Source: Gambelia wislizenii (Eukaryota; Chordata; Lepidosauria; Squamata; Crotaphytidae). From it: 64,000 nt of DNA. The translations under genes were made by a program, and so were the position numbers. This document shows, one piece after another, positions 21,366 through 34,402 of this stretch. The stretch is taken from NCBI GenBank assembly GCA_030847615.1, contig JAUMIR010000004.1, positions 234,229,001 to 234,293,000 on the forward strand, written 5' to 3'. How positions within the stretch are numbered: the first letter of the stretch is position 1; every line of letters begins with the position of its first letter. A model generated the notes under the pieces. The model was not told where the DNA came from and searched no databases. It worked only from the letters and a program-made list of their open reading frames with translations.

Positions 21366-22673
21366 TATAAACAACAACAGGGGTCCTGCTCAGCGGCTCA
21401 ATCTTATCCATTCATGCTGTTGTCTATTGCTGAAGGACATAACCTATACTTCTGTGAGGGCTTCGTCAAAACCATAGTATCCTGCCTCTCCTAGGATTTT
21501 AAAATTTTCCAGAGAGCTTCTAGGGACAGAGGAATATTTCCTTTATAGATGGGTATCCTTTATACATAGAGGCCAATGAGAACAATTGAAGTGGGGCTGA
21601 ATGCATCTCATGCATGCCTTTGTCCAGTTCTCACATGTAGTGTTTACATGTGTGAAGAATGCCCAAACTGGGTACTTTTAGCACCCAGAAGAAACTATAA
21701 TATTGCCTCTCACTGGCACTCCACAAACTATGCTTAATTTCTTTCACCAAATCTTGCCATTCATTTAAATCATCCTATCCATTGCTCTTCATCTATGCTG
21801 CAGAAATGGAATGGAAGGCTACTGTACATGGAAACATTTAAATAATTATGATATGTAAATGTGACCTTTTGGTGAGCAGGCGTAAATATATCAGTCTTCC
21901 CCAAGCAAGCATTTTTTGCTCATAAACATCATTGCCATATTGTTTTCAATTTAGCATGCTCAGTTCTGCAGTAATTACAATGCTTATTCCTGGACTTGTC
22001 AATGTGTAGAACTTTACATGAATGCAAAGATAAGTGTGACTAAGCTTGTGCACTGGAAGTTAGTTTAAAGAGTTATTTTGGTTTGTTTGTGAAAAAACAG
22101 AGAGCCCATTTCACATCCTTCAGCATGGCATTCAGTGGAAGCAGAGCAAAGTCATCAGTCCAGTGCAGAATTGTATCATCTTGGCTCTGAGTGGTGATGT
22201 GCACATTACTGGTATTTACCTTTTGTTGAGCTCCAGCTACAGGAGAAGCATCATAGCCCTGTGGTACAGATATGGACTCAGGAAATGTGGTCTATCATCT
22301 AATTAGTTGCTGGTATCACAGAAATTGAGGATAAGTGTAAATGTAACAAGTCATGTAGCTTTGTTATCATCTTCAATAACTGAGACAGTATACTCCTGTA
22401 TAACATTTGCTGGGGAACATGAGTAGAAGGTGCTGTTGCAGGCATGTCCTGCTTGTGAGCTTCCTGTGAGCATGTGGATGGACATTGTGAAAAATATGAT
22501 GTACAGATATGATCTGAATCAGCAGGGCTCATTTTCTGGTCTTATTTGAACATGAAGGGCTTGATTGTGGTCTTACTGGGCCATGGTCTTACCACTTTGA
22601 AGGGTGTGCACATGCAACACTGATTTATAGTTGCAAATGGGAGAAGAATCATGGAAATAGACAGCTGTTTCTT
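21366..22673. other. No feature recognised
   Basis: No ORF with coding character and no repeat family recognised over this stretch. Confidence 0.4.
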
Positions 22674-23152
22674 GGGGCCCATTCACACTACATAATTATA
22701 GCGCTATCACTCAGCTTTAACTGTCATGGTTCTGTCCTATGGAATATTAGGATTGGCAGTTTGGGGGTGGGGTTAGAATTGAGCCAGAGCATGCCAGTGC
22801 CTTACTAAACTGCCAACCCCAGGATTTCATAGGATGGAACCATGGCAGCTAAAGTGAAATAGTAGCTCTATATAGTAGAGCCCCTTATCCTCTGGGGATT
22901 GGTTCTGCCCCCACCCCCCGGATACTGAAAACCGTAGATAATAGCGAACACTATTGAAAATAATGGGACTTCTGATTTAAAATACCATAGAGTTCCCTTG
23001 GAGGACCTAGAAAATGGCTAGAGAGGACACATTTTCTAGGAAGACTCTATGGTTAGTGTGATGTTTTGTGTCCTGTGGATAATTGAATCAGCAGATAATG
23101 AATCAATGGATATGGGGGTCCTACTGTAATTGTGTAATGTAAATGAGCCCCC
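22674..23152. mobile_element. Palindromic MITE (CACACTACATAATTATA family), split
   Basis: The left arm GGGGCCCATTCACACTACAT runs through ATAGCGCTATCACTCAGC and CTGTCATGGTTCTGTCCTAT. The inverted right arm passes ATAGGATGGAACCATGGCAG and ends ATTGTGTAATGTAAATGAGC. Bases 22874-23126 are a later TA-flanked insertion. The family recurs at 26007, 37131, 37786, 39681, 43541 and 59390. Confidence 0.75.
22874..23126. mobile_element. TA-flanked MITE, 253 bp, nested
   Basis: Ends TAGTAGAGCCCCTTATCC and GGATATGGGGGTCCTACTG are inverted repeats flanked by TA on both sides, splitting the host MITE exactly before its ATTGTGTAATGT right end. Tigger-like by TIR and TSD only. Confidence 0.75.
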
Positions 23153-23639
23153 AATCTCAGAGTCACAAATACTAAGACATGCTCTGCTCTCTGAACTAAT
23201 CATGGTTTCAAAGGACAAACATGGAAGACAGAACAGGAGGAATGAACTAATTATTGGCAGTGCAAGAAGGAACAGTCTCTTCTATACTGGTTTCCTTCTG
23301 AGCATGAACATCCAGAATAGGCAATGCAATGGCTGTACCTATGGTTGCCTCTTTATTTTTTACCCCTGTTTTCATATTTCTGACATCTACTTAAGATATA
23401 TAAATTGAGGTGACACTTTAGTGACTGTTTATATCCATGCCAGAAGGTTAGCTGTTACATTACTGAGTATCAAGTGGTAGTGCAGGGACCAATAGAAAGA
23501 AAAAATGGCAGTTAGATGAAAAATGTATGTTGCCTAGTAGGTTATTTGGGCATCTTGCATTATATATTAGGAAATTTGGTAGCAGGCTGGCTATTTGATA
23601 AGGAGAATTCACATTATTTTCTCTTGCTTGGGCATAAAT
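23153..23639. other. No feature recognised
   Basis: No coding or repeat signal recognised. Confidence 0.4.
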
Positions 23640-23895
23640 TCACTTGAACTGGAACAGACCGATTGACTTAATGGGAACTGGGTGAATCAGCACTTATCTA
23701 AGTTTCATTTATACAATGAGACTGCTCTAGTTGTGATTAAAACTGGATTTAGGCAATAATGATATGAATCCTATTGTTAGTCCCAATTGGAATAGACCCA
23801 TTAACTCATTGGAAGTTACTTATTTGTCGATTCACCATTCAACAAATATTGCAGTGGGTCTACTCTAGTTGAGACTAACTAATAGGATGCCAGCC
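23640..23895. mobile_element. Hairpin MITEs, two adjacent diverged copies
   Basis: 23771-23893 is a clear hairpin: CCTATTGTTAGTCCCAATTG and AATAGACCCATT pair with AGTGGGTCTACTCTAG and GACTAACTAATAGG. 23645-23756 is an older copy with the same motifs. It is the same family as the split arms at 9073 and 10132. Confidence 0.6.
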
Positions 23896-24573
23896 AAGGA
23901 ATGACAAGGGCCCCATTTTGCTTAAACAATTTGAAATCACTTTCTTCACACCACATAGCATACATCAAATCATTAATTTGAGTTTTAAAATTGAGGTTGT
24001 CATAAGTCGACAGGCGACTTTAAGGCACATATACACACAAACCGCCCTCCCCCATACCATACAATTGCAAGAAGCAACAGATACAAAAGGACAATGAAGA
24101 TATGAATCCAGCAATATCCATGCACTGAAGCTGGCTTTACTATTCCTTCTCTCTGCACAGCTAAGAAAGCTGAGAACTTATAATTGTTATGTGAGAAAAG
24201 GGGAGTTTGTTAAGTTACTTTAAAAGTAATTGCTTACGTTAAAGTTTCATGGTCCCTGATGGAGTTTAGTTGCCATCACCGCTGCAGTTTTAAAAGAGTA
24301 GCTCTTTGTTTTCTAACTTCTTGAAAGTAATTAAACTACATAATTTTAGTTATTTTAAAGAACACATCTTAATGCTATAAGCTGCCCATGGTACAAAATA
24401 TAATCTCATTCCTGCAACACAGCATGAGACAGCAATTTAAGTCCAAAACATGAGCCAGCCCTTGACCAGAGAGATTCCTCCTCCATAATCCAGTGAAGCC
24501 ATATAAATGACCAAAAGTTTCAGTTGCATGACAAAATGAAATGATCTCTAGCTAAGTTCCAATCATACTCTGA
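23896..24573. other. No feature recognised
   Basis: No coding or repeat signal recognised. Confidence 0.4.
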
Positions 24574-25156
24574 GGGCTTGTCTAGGCGAGAATGCAGATG
24601 GATGTGCATGATCGCAAATTCACAGCAGCACTCATTTGTCTCCATGGTCTTTTGGCAAAATCTATTGTATGACTTTTGACAAAATCTATCTGCATTTGAA
24701 GTGCACATGCAGCCATGCCTGCGAATCAAGATGGTGGCTGAGAGTACAATGTGTTATTATTCTCCATGTGTTGTCGTTGTGGCACAGTATTTTTTTTTTT
24801 TACTTGTAAATCAAAGGTGCACAAAAAGCTCTTTTGTCACTTCAGTGCAGCAAAAAATTGCACATGCGATAATACAAAAATTGAAAATGGCGCTTCCAGC
24901 CATTTGCTTGACAGGAAGCCCACCTCCTGCACACCTCCGACCAATCTGCTCTCCACTTCTGCCCTTGCAGAGAATGCGCAACCCCACACACATTATTTGA
25001 AAAACCTTGGGGGAAACCGCAAAGGCTTTTCCTGCACAGTATATGGAGTTTTGGCCTTTCCTTCTGAATACCACGAATCTCATTTGCAGCATGTTGGGAC
25101 AAAAGGTATTCTCCTAGAATTCTATGAGGAGTAGTTTCATCATCTAGACAACCACC
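24574..25156. mobile_element. Probable inverted-repeat element (GGGCTTGTCTAGGCGAG)
   Basis: The left end GGGCTTGTCTAGGCGAGAA has a weak inverted partner CATCATCTAGACAACCACC. The left end resembles that of the 47958-48574 element (GGGCCCGTCTACAC). No clear target duplication was found. Frames of about 100-130 codons in this interval have no coding character. Confidence 0.4.
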
Positions 25157-25880
25157 AGTATACAGAAAAGGGACTAATTACAAAAAAATTGTTATTTGTA
25201 ACTGCTTGCTTTCACTCTTTGAGAAAGACAGTGAGAATTTCCAGAAAATAAACCATATGGCATAATTTTAACATACTAGGAATGTTCCCTTCATTTTATC
25301 TTAAATGCACATGGCATGAGTCAATAACACCACATGATAAACATCAGCAAAACCACAGTGAGGATCTTTCATGAATTTAATCTGGCAATAAGATGGTCTG
25401 GTTAATTCCTAAATAGCTAATCAACCACATTTTCCAGGAAATTGCATCATTCTGCATCATGAGATCAGTGCAGATTTGGTTCCCTATCATATTATTATTT
25501 TATGTGAATCATATACAGCTGATCTTGGCACACTTTTGCTAGATGAATCATCCATTAACATTAATACATAAAACATAATGGGTTAAAATGAAGATACCAA
25601 AGCTGAATTAATTTGAGTCTGAATGAAAAATCTCTTTAACCTGTTTCTCTCTTGGTTTCCCCTGGTAAAGGTATCTTTTTATTTTATACTAAACTCAAAA
25701 CAGGGGAAGAGTTCAAATGCAGGTTAAGGAAAAAAAGCTTATGCCTAGTTTTCCTTTCACTCTTCATAGATATCTCCAACTTTATACTAGGGGCACATTT
25801 GGATGTTTCAGACTTCCCAGAGATCTCTTCTACCATACACAGTTTGCATTAAGATCTAGAAGAGTGATGAGAGACAGTGC
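25157..25880. other. No feature recognised
   Basis: AT-rich, non-coding, with no named repeat. Confidence 0.4.
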
Positions 25881-26445
25881 AGCCTGAGGACTACATACAG
25901 CCCGCAGTACCATTTTTGAGGTCTCCGAGTACCCCCCCGGCACTCCATTTTTCAACTTTATTATTGTTTTTTAAAGTTCCAAATTTCAAAAAAGTAAGAT
26001 GACTTCTTGGGGCCCTTTCACACTAAACAATTATGGTGCTATTTTCCACTTTAGCTGTCATGGTTCCATCCTAGGGTACCGTGAGATTTGCAGATTAGGG
26101 AGGGGTATTTACAATTCTCAGCCAGAGTGCTGGTGCTTCCTCAAACTACAAACCCCAGGATTCCCTAGGATGTAGTTATGACAATTAAAGTGGAATACAG
26201 TGATATAACTGTATAGTGTGAAAAGACTCCAGATTTATGCCCTGTTTTTGTTTTTTTAAAAGGCTCTCCTGGCCTTAAAACAGCCCAAGGTGGTCATCAA
26301 ACATGGCAGAATTGCCCTGCATGGCCCTTAGGCACCATAGGGGGCTGTTTGAATGATTTTAAAAAGTTTTTAAAAACAGGGGCTGACAAAAGTTCCCTTA
26401 GAATGCCAGTGAGTGCCCCCAAGCCCTGGTAGTTGCCCATCCTGA
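25881..26445. repeat. Diverged DNA-transposon-like repeat holding a nested MITE
   Basis: The sequence on either side of 26007-26231 (CAGCCTGAGGACTACATACAG... and ...GAGTGCCCCCAAGCCCTGG) looks like one old element. The palindromic CACACTA-family MITE at 26007-26231 (TTGGGGCCCTTTCACACTAA ... AGTGTGAAAAGACTCC) is inserted in it. The class of the outer repeat is uncertain. Confidence 0.45.
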
Positions 26446-28338
26446 TCTAAAACTAGATTGACCTGAGACATGAGGCTGCAGAGATGGCAAAGGAAAAAGA
26501 GAGTCGGCCTTTCTTTAAATTGCCAGATTCCTGCAACTAGATTAGATACTGAGGGGAATGGGGACTGTAAAGTGGTTAGGTGAGAAGAGTGGCTGCTGGC
26601 TTCAATGTCAGTGGGATGGTGAACCCTTGCTAAGTGTCAGTCCAAACTCTAAAGGAGCTTTGCAAGGTGCTAAAAAGTGTGTGTGTGTGGGGGGGGGGCA
26701 GGGTTCAGAACCTAGGATAGCTTCTTTGAATTAAAACCTGGAGTGGATTTGCAGCTTGAATGTCACAACCTCCACCAGCCACAACAGGATCCAGGTTAAA
26801 GAAGTAAATGCTCATTAATCTGAGTGATATGTGGAATGCAGCTTAATTTCTAAATTTAATTTATACTTCCTTGCGGTGAACACCACTGTGGAAATTTTCA
26901 CAAAGAGGAAGCTGTGTTATCTGTTTTGACATAAAAAGAAAAAGAAATAGGAATGCCCCTTCCTTTTTAGTGAACACATTTGCTAATGAAAAGGGGAAAA
27001 AAGACCCAAAAGAAAACAGTGATGATCCTATGCAAATAATATAGCCTAGTGGGTGCTGAGAGGAGCTTAAAAAAATTTCCAGGTCACCTCCTCCTCCTCC
27101 TCCTCCTTCCGCTAGGCTCAGGAAAATTAAGAAGTTCTGTTTGAACAAGGTTTGGCTGTGTGAAAGTCTTGCTGAGATGTGAATTCAAGTGTGCAACACC
27201 ATAGCACCATGGAAGTTCCATGATTATTCTTCTTTCTCGCAATTAAAAAAAAATGGAAACAGATGAGCTACATGGAGAAGAGCTGCTTAATACTTTCCCT
27301 TCTTGCATTTTGTTCACAATCATCATTATCATCAGCATCATTTCATTTATACCTTACCTTTCCCCGAAATACTGGGGCTCAAAGGATCTAAAACTGCACC
27401 CCTTCACAGTCCACAGATACTTTCCCAAGTGCATCAGAAAAGTTTTGGGGTTCCCTGTAGCTTTTCCCCCACTGGGAGAAAAGCAACTTGAGTGGATTTT
27501 TAATGGACAAATATCAAGGAAGGGAAAGGGTTAAGCAACCCTAGCAGGTACCTTTCCTGATTTTAGCCTATGGTGGCTGCTTTTCATTAAAATAACATTG
27601 AGAGGAAGAATCAGAGAGCTTTTACATGGATGCACGGATGGTTATAGGAAGCATCTCAACCTTTACAGGAAAGCACCTAGAAGGTGAACAGAGAAGGTAA
27701 ATGTCTTTCCTAATATTAAATGGTTGGGCTTATGTGTCACATTCAAGGGCAAATATGTAGTGACTGAACTGATGTGTAACACAGGAGCAGAGTGAATTAT
27801 AATTCAGAATAACCTTTCTCTGCAGCTAGAAAAATAAAGTTATTTGGCATAGCATATGATATCTTCTAACATAAAGTCACTCATTAACCAGACTTGTGAC
27901 TACATGGTGCTTGAATGTTTTTTTTTTTTTTAGTTGCCTCACCGTATAGCCAGAGGTCTCTTCTGTATGTCTAATAAGCATAATGTGTATTTTCCAGTGT
28001 TATTAGTTTCAGAATACTTCAGGTCAAAGCAGAGAGTCTCTAGTTCCACTGGAAAACAAGGCCAAACAACATGATTGCCTCCATCTGGTGCCAAAAGACC
28101 TCTCACATGTTATTTCAGGAGGTGATATCATGGATAATCTGATTCCATTTTTTAAAGGCTTCCATCAATGTCGATTTTTCTATGGGAGCCTTCAACAAAA
28201 TATGTGAGAGTATGACAGTGATAAACATCTAGTATTTTAAAGCGTAATGAAGCATAATTCTTTTGACAGTGACTTAATATCCATTGACCTTCAACAAAAT
28301 ATCAAATGGACATTTCAGGGAAAAAGAAACTGCCCCCT
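26446..28338. other. No gene; simple repeats
   Basis: (TG)n-G9 near 26679-26698, (CTC)n at about 27087-27108 and T12 near 27920. No coding or named interspersed repeat otherwise. Confidence 0.5.
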
Positions 28339-28672
28339 ATCTCTCTCTCTGGCTTTTCTTTGCAAACGAAAATTCAGGAAGGACTTATCCCGCTCTTTCT
28401 GCAAGTGCGCTGATGACTAAAAAGGCCAATCTGAGATAAACAGGTCCGGTTGCAGAAAGCACAGCAGAAGGTCTCCTTGGGTGATGTTTCTGGGTTGTGA
28501 TTCTTTCTGCGTTGTCGTTTCTCTTCAAGACTTGTTCGGCGTGAGTTCTCAAATAAGGCTGCAGCATTGTGGATAGTGCGTCTCCATGCCTCCCGATGTG
28601 AGGCCAGGGCGGACCATGGTTGGTGATCAATTTGGCTGAGCCTGAGATGTTGTTTCAGGGAGTCCTTGTATC
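28339..28672 (-). mobile_element. Non-LTR retrotransposon 3' end, (GA)n tail
   Basis: Same family as 18622-18930, reading on the minus strand with the C2H2-like ORF end and a GAGAGAGAGAT tail at the 28339 side. It preserves the uninterrupted site that is occupied by a palindrome in the 52738 copy. Confidence 0.65.
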
Positions 28673-29735
28673 ATAAAATACAGATCGACCATTGTATTCA
28701 CAGATTCGGTATCCACAGTTTCACTTATCTATGTCTGGGGAAAAAAAAGGTTATATCTAGGCATTTCTAGGTCATCCAGTGTGATTCTTTCCTATAATTT
28801 CTTTATTAAGCATACAATTCCAAAACTTGTATTTCTCCAGATAAATTATCCTAAGAAATCCATGGCTAAATAGAAGGGATAACATCCTTGTGATACTACT
28901 AAAATTATTAACGTATTTTCTTTCTTCCCATTACATGTTGATTCTTTACTTTATCAAGCTCTTATTTCACTGTACTGCTTTCCCCATCTACTTTATCTCC
29001 CACCCACTCATTCCCACAACTACATTATTTAAACAATAACTTTTAAACAATAAACAATTTAAACAATAAGCATTGTCAAACATCGTAACTCACAAAACCT
29101 TTCATCATCTTCCTTCAAACAAGAACCACACCTGTTACTTTCCTTCAACCTCCTTTAATCCGTTCACCCCTTCCATTCCCACCAACTACCCCAATCTCAT
29201 TCCTCCTCTGAACCTTTCTTATCACTTTCTCGTACCTTCTCACTTGCTACATTCCCTCTTAATTTCCATCTTCCCATCCATTCTTACACATTCATTTAAC
29301 CTCCTACTCAACTGTCCCAGTATATTTGTTGTACCATTGACAATCTCCTATCTGTAACTTCCATGATTTTTTGACTACCCAAGTTCAATTACCCGAGCAC
29401 ACCACATTCAAATAATATTAAATAGTGTTTAACAGTTTAAAAAGTAATCTGTTAAACTGATGACATCTTTCCTAATTCTTTCCCTCTGTTTTTAGTCGAC
29501 AAACCATTTAAAAATATTATTTGAGAAAAGAGATTTAAAAACACAAAACAAGCATTATTTGCATATGTTCACCCTCTCTGACTCTATAATATATGTAAAA
29601 TAGAAGTCTACTGTCTTCTTCCTCCCCTTTCTTTAGTGTTTTCCTTGTTCTCACTCTCTTAATCCAATCATAGCAAAGCAACCCCATGACATTTCTAAAT
29701 AGTTTGCAATTTCTCCCAATCTTGTTGAAATTTTT

Positions 29736-32700
29736 CTATATTTTTTCCTTCCAATAAACAAGTAAGTTTATCCATTTCCACCATGTCATATATTCGCAAT
29801 AGCCAATAGATGGTACTGATGGATTTTTCCAATGTTTTGCAAACAATATCCTTGTTGTAGACAGCATATAAAATATGATATTACCATGATCTTTTTCTAC
29901 AGATGTATTGAACATGCCTAATAGAAATGTTTCTGGATTGAATGGAATATTTATTTGTAGAATTTCTAACATTGCTTTATGGATCTCCTTCAAGTATATT
30001 TTTACAACTGTGCAAGTCCACCACATGTGGAAATATGTGCCCTGCTCTTGTTTGCATTTCCAACAGTTGCTTTTTTGACCTTTGTAAATTTTAGCCAATT
30101 TCTGCAGTGATAGGTGTCATCTGAAGAACATTTTGTATGTGTTTTCTTTTCTGTCCTGGCAGAGTATATTTCATTTTGCTGTTCCACCTTTTCTCCCATT
30201 GTGTTAACTCTATTGTGTGACCAATGTTTTGGGACCACTGAATCATGTTGTCTTTTATTATTTCTTTTTGTTCCCATTTAAGTAATAGTTTGTATAGTCT
30301 TGTAATCAATTTCTTATTCCCAACTGCTAATGTAGTTTCCCAAAGTATCTTCTTTGTGTCAATCTTATCCAATTTTGAATCCATTAAGTATCTTTCTCTA
30401 AACTATCTGTAAAAGTACCAGTGACATATTAATCCTTCACTTTTTAGTTCTTCCTGAGTTTTCAAAATATATTTTTCTTTTCTCAACAATATATCTTTAT
30501 ATATTAGCCAGTTGTCTAATGGTATACTTTCTCTACTAAACAAAGGCCTCATGTGGTGAATTCCGTAATGGGATTTTCAGACATAGTCTTTTAAAATATT
30601 TTTTCCGTGTCTTTAATAAGGTTTTACGTATGTATTGATTGTTAAATTCTTTGTTCACTTTGTCTTTATCGTAACATAAGTATGCATGCCAACCATATCT
30701 TATTGTGTTTGCTTCAAGTTTTTATAATCTTTTCTTTTCCAACATCGACCACTCTTTTATCCAGAGGAGAGAGCAGACCTCATAATATAGTTTGAAATTC
30801 AGAACGCCTAGGCTGCCTCTTTCTCTTGAGTCCTGTAATATTTTTAATCTTAGTCTAGGTTTTTTACTGGACCAAATGAATTTCAAAATGTCCTTTTATT
30901 GGTGTTTCATTATGTAAAATTGGGATTGTTTGAAATAGAAATAATACCTTCAGCAAAATGTTCATCTTAATTGTTGCTATTTTACCAAGAAATGATAAAT
31001 TCAAATTGTTCCAGTTTTTAAGGTCTTTTTGAATCTTTGTCCAATTCTTTTTGTAGTTATTCTTGAATAGCTCTGTACTTTTATTAGTTATGGTAATTCC
31101 AAGATATTTTCATTTTTATCAGTTTTGAACCCAGATTTTTCAAATATTTCCATTTCTTCTTTTTTTTATCATATTTTTTATTATGATAACTATCTTTTCT
31201 TTGTTTACTTTAAATCCAGAAATGGATTGGAACTCATTCAAGAGTTGTGTCATTACTGTGATTCCTTCTGCCAGTTCAGCCAGAGATATAAACAAATTAT
31301 CGGCGTATGCTCTAAGTTTGTATTCGAAAATACCAATCCTGTTTCCTTTGATATCTGGATAACGTCTTATATTTCTGTTCAGTATTTCCATCACCATTAT
31401 AAAGAGGAGTGGGGATAGGGGGCAGCCTTGTCTTGTACCTTGTTGTATCTTAAACTGAGTTGTTCTTTCTCCATTTATCAGAATTTGCGCTCATTGTGCC
31501 TTATATATAGCTTTTATCCATCCTTTGAATTTGTCACCTGCTTGCAGACCTTGTAAAATTTCAAATATCGTCCAATACATGTTATCGAATGCCTTCTCCA
31601 CACTTATGAAGATCATTGCCAATTTTTTATCTTTATGATTTTTTGTGACATTCAGTTTGATCTAATACATGATGAATGTTATCTCTCAGATATCTGTTTG
31701 AAAGAAATCCTCTTTTTGTGTATCCAATCAGTAAGTATTTTCTTCATCCTTTCTGCTAGAACAGAGGCAAATACCTTGTAGTCTATGTTTAAAAGTGAAA
31801 TAGGATGGTAATTTTTAGGCTCCAGATGATCCCAGTCTTCTTTTGGAATTAATATAATGTTAGCTTCTTGCCATGTTTGTGGGAAATAACCTTCTGTATT
31901 GCATCCAAAGTTCTTTTAAAGGGTAGCAGTATTGCTCTTCCACGGTCTTATAATATTTAGCTGTGAAGCCATGGACCTGGAGCTTTACAATCTTTATTTT
32001 CCTAATTGCTTCAGAGATTTCAACCACCATTATAATTGGTTCAAGATTTGCTTTTGCTCATTTGTAAATGGCAAGATGTCTTGTTTTTGTAGAATTTTCT
32101 TTATTTTTGCCATTGTAATTCCTTGTTTTCTATGTAATGATGAAAAGTATTTTTGAAAGATTGATCTTATTTTCTTTTGTTCCATATAAATTTGATTTTC
32201 TTCTCTTATTTTAGCAATATAGTTCCTCTCTTTCATTTTTCTTAATTTCAGGGCTAACCATCTGCCAGGTTTATTTGCGTGGTCAAAGTGTAATTGTTTT
32301 GTATATAGTAAGCTCCTTTGAATTTCTGTTACATATTTCATTGATCTCTGTTTTTGCAATGCTTTTATTTCTTTATTCAGCTAATTTCTCAATGGGTCTT
32401 CATTTAATTCTTTCTCCTTTTCTCTGATTATATCATTTTAATTTTTTTCTCTTTGCTTCTTCTTAAGTTCTGCCTGTTGCTGAATAAAAAAGCCTCACAT
32501 TACTGCCTTAGAGGCTTCCCAAATTGTGATAATATTCACATGTTTTGTCACATTTTCTTTAAAGTACTTCTTCAAAGTTTCTTTAGCATTTTGTATAACG
32601 TTCTCATTCTGTAACAGATTATCATTTAATCAGAGTTAAGAGCACCAGGTTGTGGTCTGACATCACTCTCAATAGAACTAATATTTTTAATTGTGTTACA

Positions 32701-33306
32701 AATCGGCTTCAAAACTAAGTAAAAATCTATTCTCGATAGAGATTTGTGATGTTCTGAAAAGAAGGTGTAATCTCTTGAATCTCCGTATGTATATCTCCAT
32801 GCATCTTCTACATTCAGATTGTTTTTTAAATGTTTGAACGATTTAGCCAATTTTCCTTTAGTTTTTCTTATTGTTTTTATTGAAGTTCTGTCTAGCTCAG
32901 GTGATATTACGCCATTCCAATCCCTGAGCATTGTAATTCTTTCATGGCTGTAATCTAAAATTTTTAATAACAAATCATGGTAGAATTTGTCTTTTTTTCA
33001 GAGGGGCATATGAATCAATTACTAATGTATTTTTCTTGTATTTCTATGCCAATGTAATGACCTTACAGATCTTTAAAAACTTCATTAGCTGCTATTTTTG
33101 AAATTACATAGATTACAACACCTTTTTTCCTTTTATCAGAAGCAAAAATGTATTCATCACCAAGTCTTTTATTTTTAAAAAATCTAACTTCATTTTCATT
33201 AATTTGTGTCTCCTGTAAGCAAACAATATCAGTGGTGAACTAGTTTCCTTCTTTTTTCTGGTTGATTTAAACCTTTGACGCTCCAAGTCAATATTTTTAT
33301 ATCCAT
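29736..33306 (-). pseudogene. L1 ORF2 (endonuclease + reverse transcriptase), decayed
   Basis: A putative start ATG at 33306 opens MDIKILTWSVKGLNQPEK, the L1 endonuclease start. The position equivalent to the conserved active-site asparagine (WN-GLN) reads serine. At 32626-32973, RDYTFFSEHHKSLSRIDFYL is the typical endonuclease segment. At 31140-31397 the RT box reads YADN instead of (F/Y)ADD, losing the second catalytic aspartate. At 29736-30098 the C-terminal Cys motif NCWKCKQEQGTYFHMWWTC is present. The reconstructed span of about 1190 codons is close to the family's usual length, but there are multiple stops and frameshifts. Confidence 0.8.
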
Positions 33307-33307
33307 T

Positions 33308-33508
33308 TTAGGCTTCTGTTGAATCTGCTGATATTGATTCTGTTTCTAAATCTTCTTCCGTTTGATCTTCGTCTTTTGCATTGCCCTCCTGTTTCTCTCC
33401 TTCTTCACTCACAGCGTCCTTTGTATTTGATGCTTGTTCCTTATCCTCTCTTGCCTCTGTTCCTGTTCCTCCTTTGTCTTCACCACAATCTCTTTGCTTA
33501 CTCTTCAA
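33308..33508 (-). pseudogene. L1 ORF1 C-terminal remnant
   Basis: An open frame of 66 codons, acidic and rich in E, D, K and T, ends at TAA (33310-33308). One base separates this stop from the ORF2 ATG (33306-33304), a spacing that would suit reinitiation. Upstream (33511-33610) the minus strand still encodes an FRFKQCNFRINT-like stretch, out of frame, before the 5' truncation point. Confidence 0.5.
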
Positions 33509-33731
33509 ATCATCTTTTTATATTTCAATAAAGTCAGTTGCTTTCTATATTGTATTTATTCGAAAGTTACACTGCTTAAATCTGAAAGAAATACCTTCTA
33601 GTTTTTCCGACCAGTGCAATTCTATGGTCAACTTCCAGTGTTTGTCTCATTGAAAATAATAGAGTTCCCCATTATCCATGATTTCAGGTACCCATGGAGG
33701 GTCTTGGAACAGATATGGGGTTTGACCTGTA

Positions 33732-34399
33732 TTAGTATTGCATATTTATGTAATTACAGCACAGAAACTTTAATAACAATATAAGTGCTTTTCAGCCATC
33801 TATCAATTATTTGTAGTTTCCTACTGTTTTCTTGGTGTTTTGTTGGTTCTTTTGCCTAGTTGGCTTCTCAGCCCTTAACCCTCCTGTCTGAGATATCCTG
33901 AGGATATGCTGGCTCCCTATTGGTGTATCCTGGACACAGATCAGGCCTGTTGTTCCCTGTTACCACCTGCAAATGGGCCAGAGTCCAGACAGGCATGCCA
34001 GCCTTTTGCTGCAGCCACTGCAACTGACGTCTCCCTCACTGTTTCAGAAGGCAGGCAGGGAGCCAGCCCACAATGTGACTAAGCCCCCCACTTCAGAATG
34101 GGGCTGCCTCAGAAAACTTCATTTGGAAGTTCAGAAATATCACCTTATGCAATCAGATTTGATTTCTGAAGTCCATTTTGCTGATCGTATCACCCCAGCT
34201 TTGCTTTGTGCATCCCATTCATTTTTGTGCACAATCCAAAGTGATGATTCTTAGCTACAAAGCCATAAGCATTTTGGAACCAGCATAATTGAAGGAACTG
34301 CTACTCCCATAAAAGCCTGTCTACTTACTGCATTCAGCAATCACAGCTCTTCTATGTCTCTCATCATTTTCACAAGCACAGTTGATTTGGAAGTGAGAC
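33732..34399. other. No feature recognised
   Basis: No coding or repeat signal that I can name. The 93-codon frame at 33973-34254 has no recognisable domain. Confidence 0.4.
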
Positions 34400-34402
34400 A
34401 AG

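Larger units (their letters stand above)
28789..33610 (-). mobile_element. L1 LINE, 5'-truncated, antisense, ~4.8 kb
   Basis: Flanked by CCAGTGTGATTCT (28776-28788) and CCAGTGCAATTCT (33611-33623), a 13-bp duplication with two differences. On the minus strand it contains the end of ORF1, ORF2 and a long purine-rich 3' region (28789-29735) typical of L1 3' UTRs. It is truncated inside ORF1. ORF2 is broken by many stops and frameshifts. Confidence 0.8.
28681..33729. mobile_element. TA-flanked MITE split by L1 (arms 28681-28788 and 33624-33729)
   Basis: TA at 28679-28680 precedes CAGATCGACCATTGTATTC, and the right end ATATGGGGTTTGACCTG is followed by TA at 33730-33731. The left arm contains GCATTTCTAGGTCATCCAG, matching the internal block of the element at 22874. 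L1 lies between the arms. Confidence 0.6.

Noticed and set aside
24701..25134. Overlapping frames of 99-127 codons
   Set aside because: No domain, overlapping frames on both strands, T-run inside, and location within a probable inverted-repeat element.
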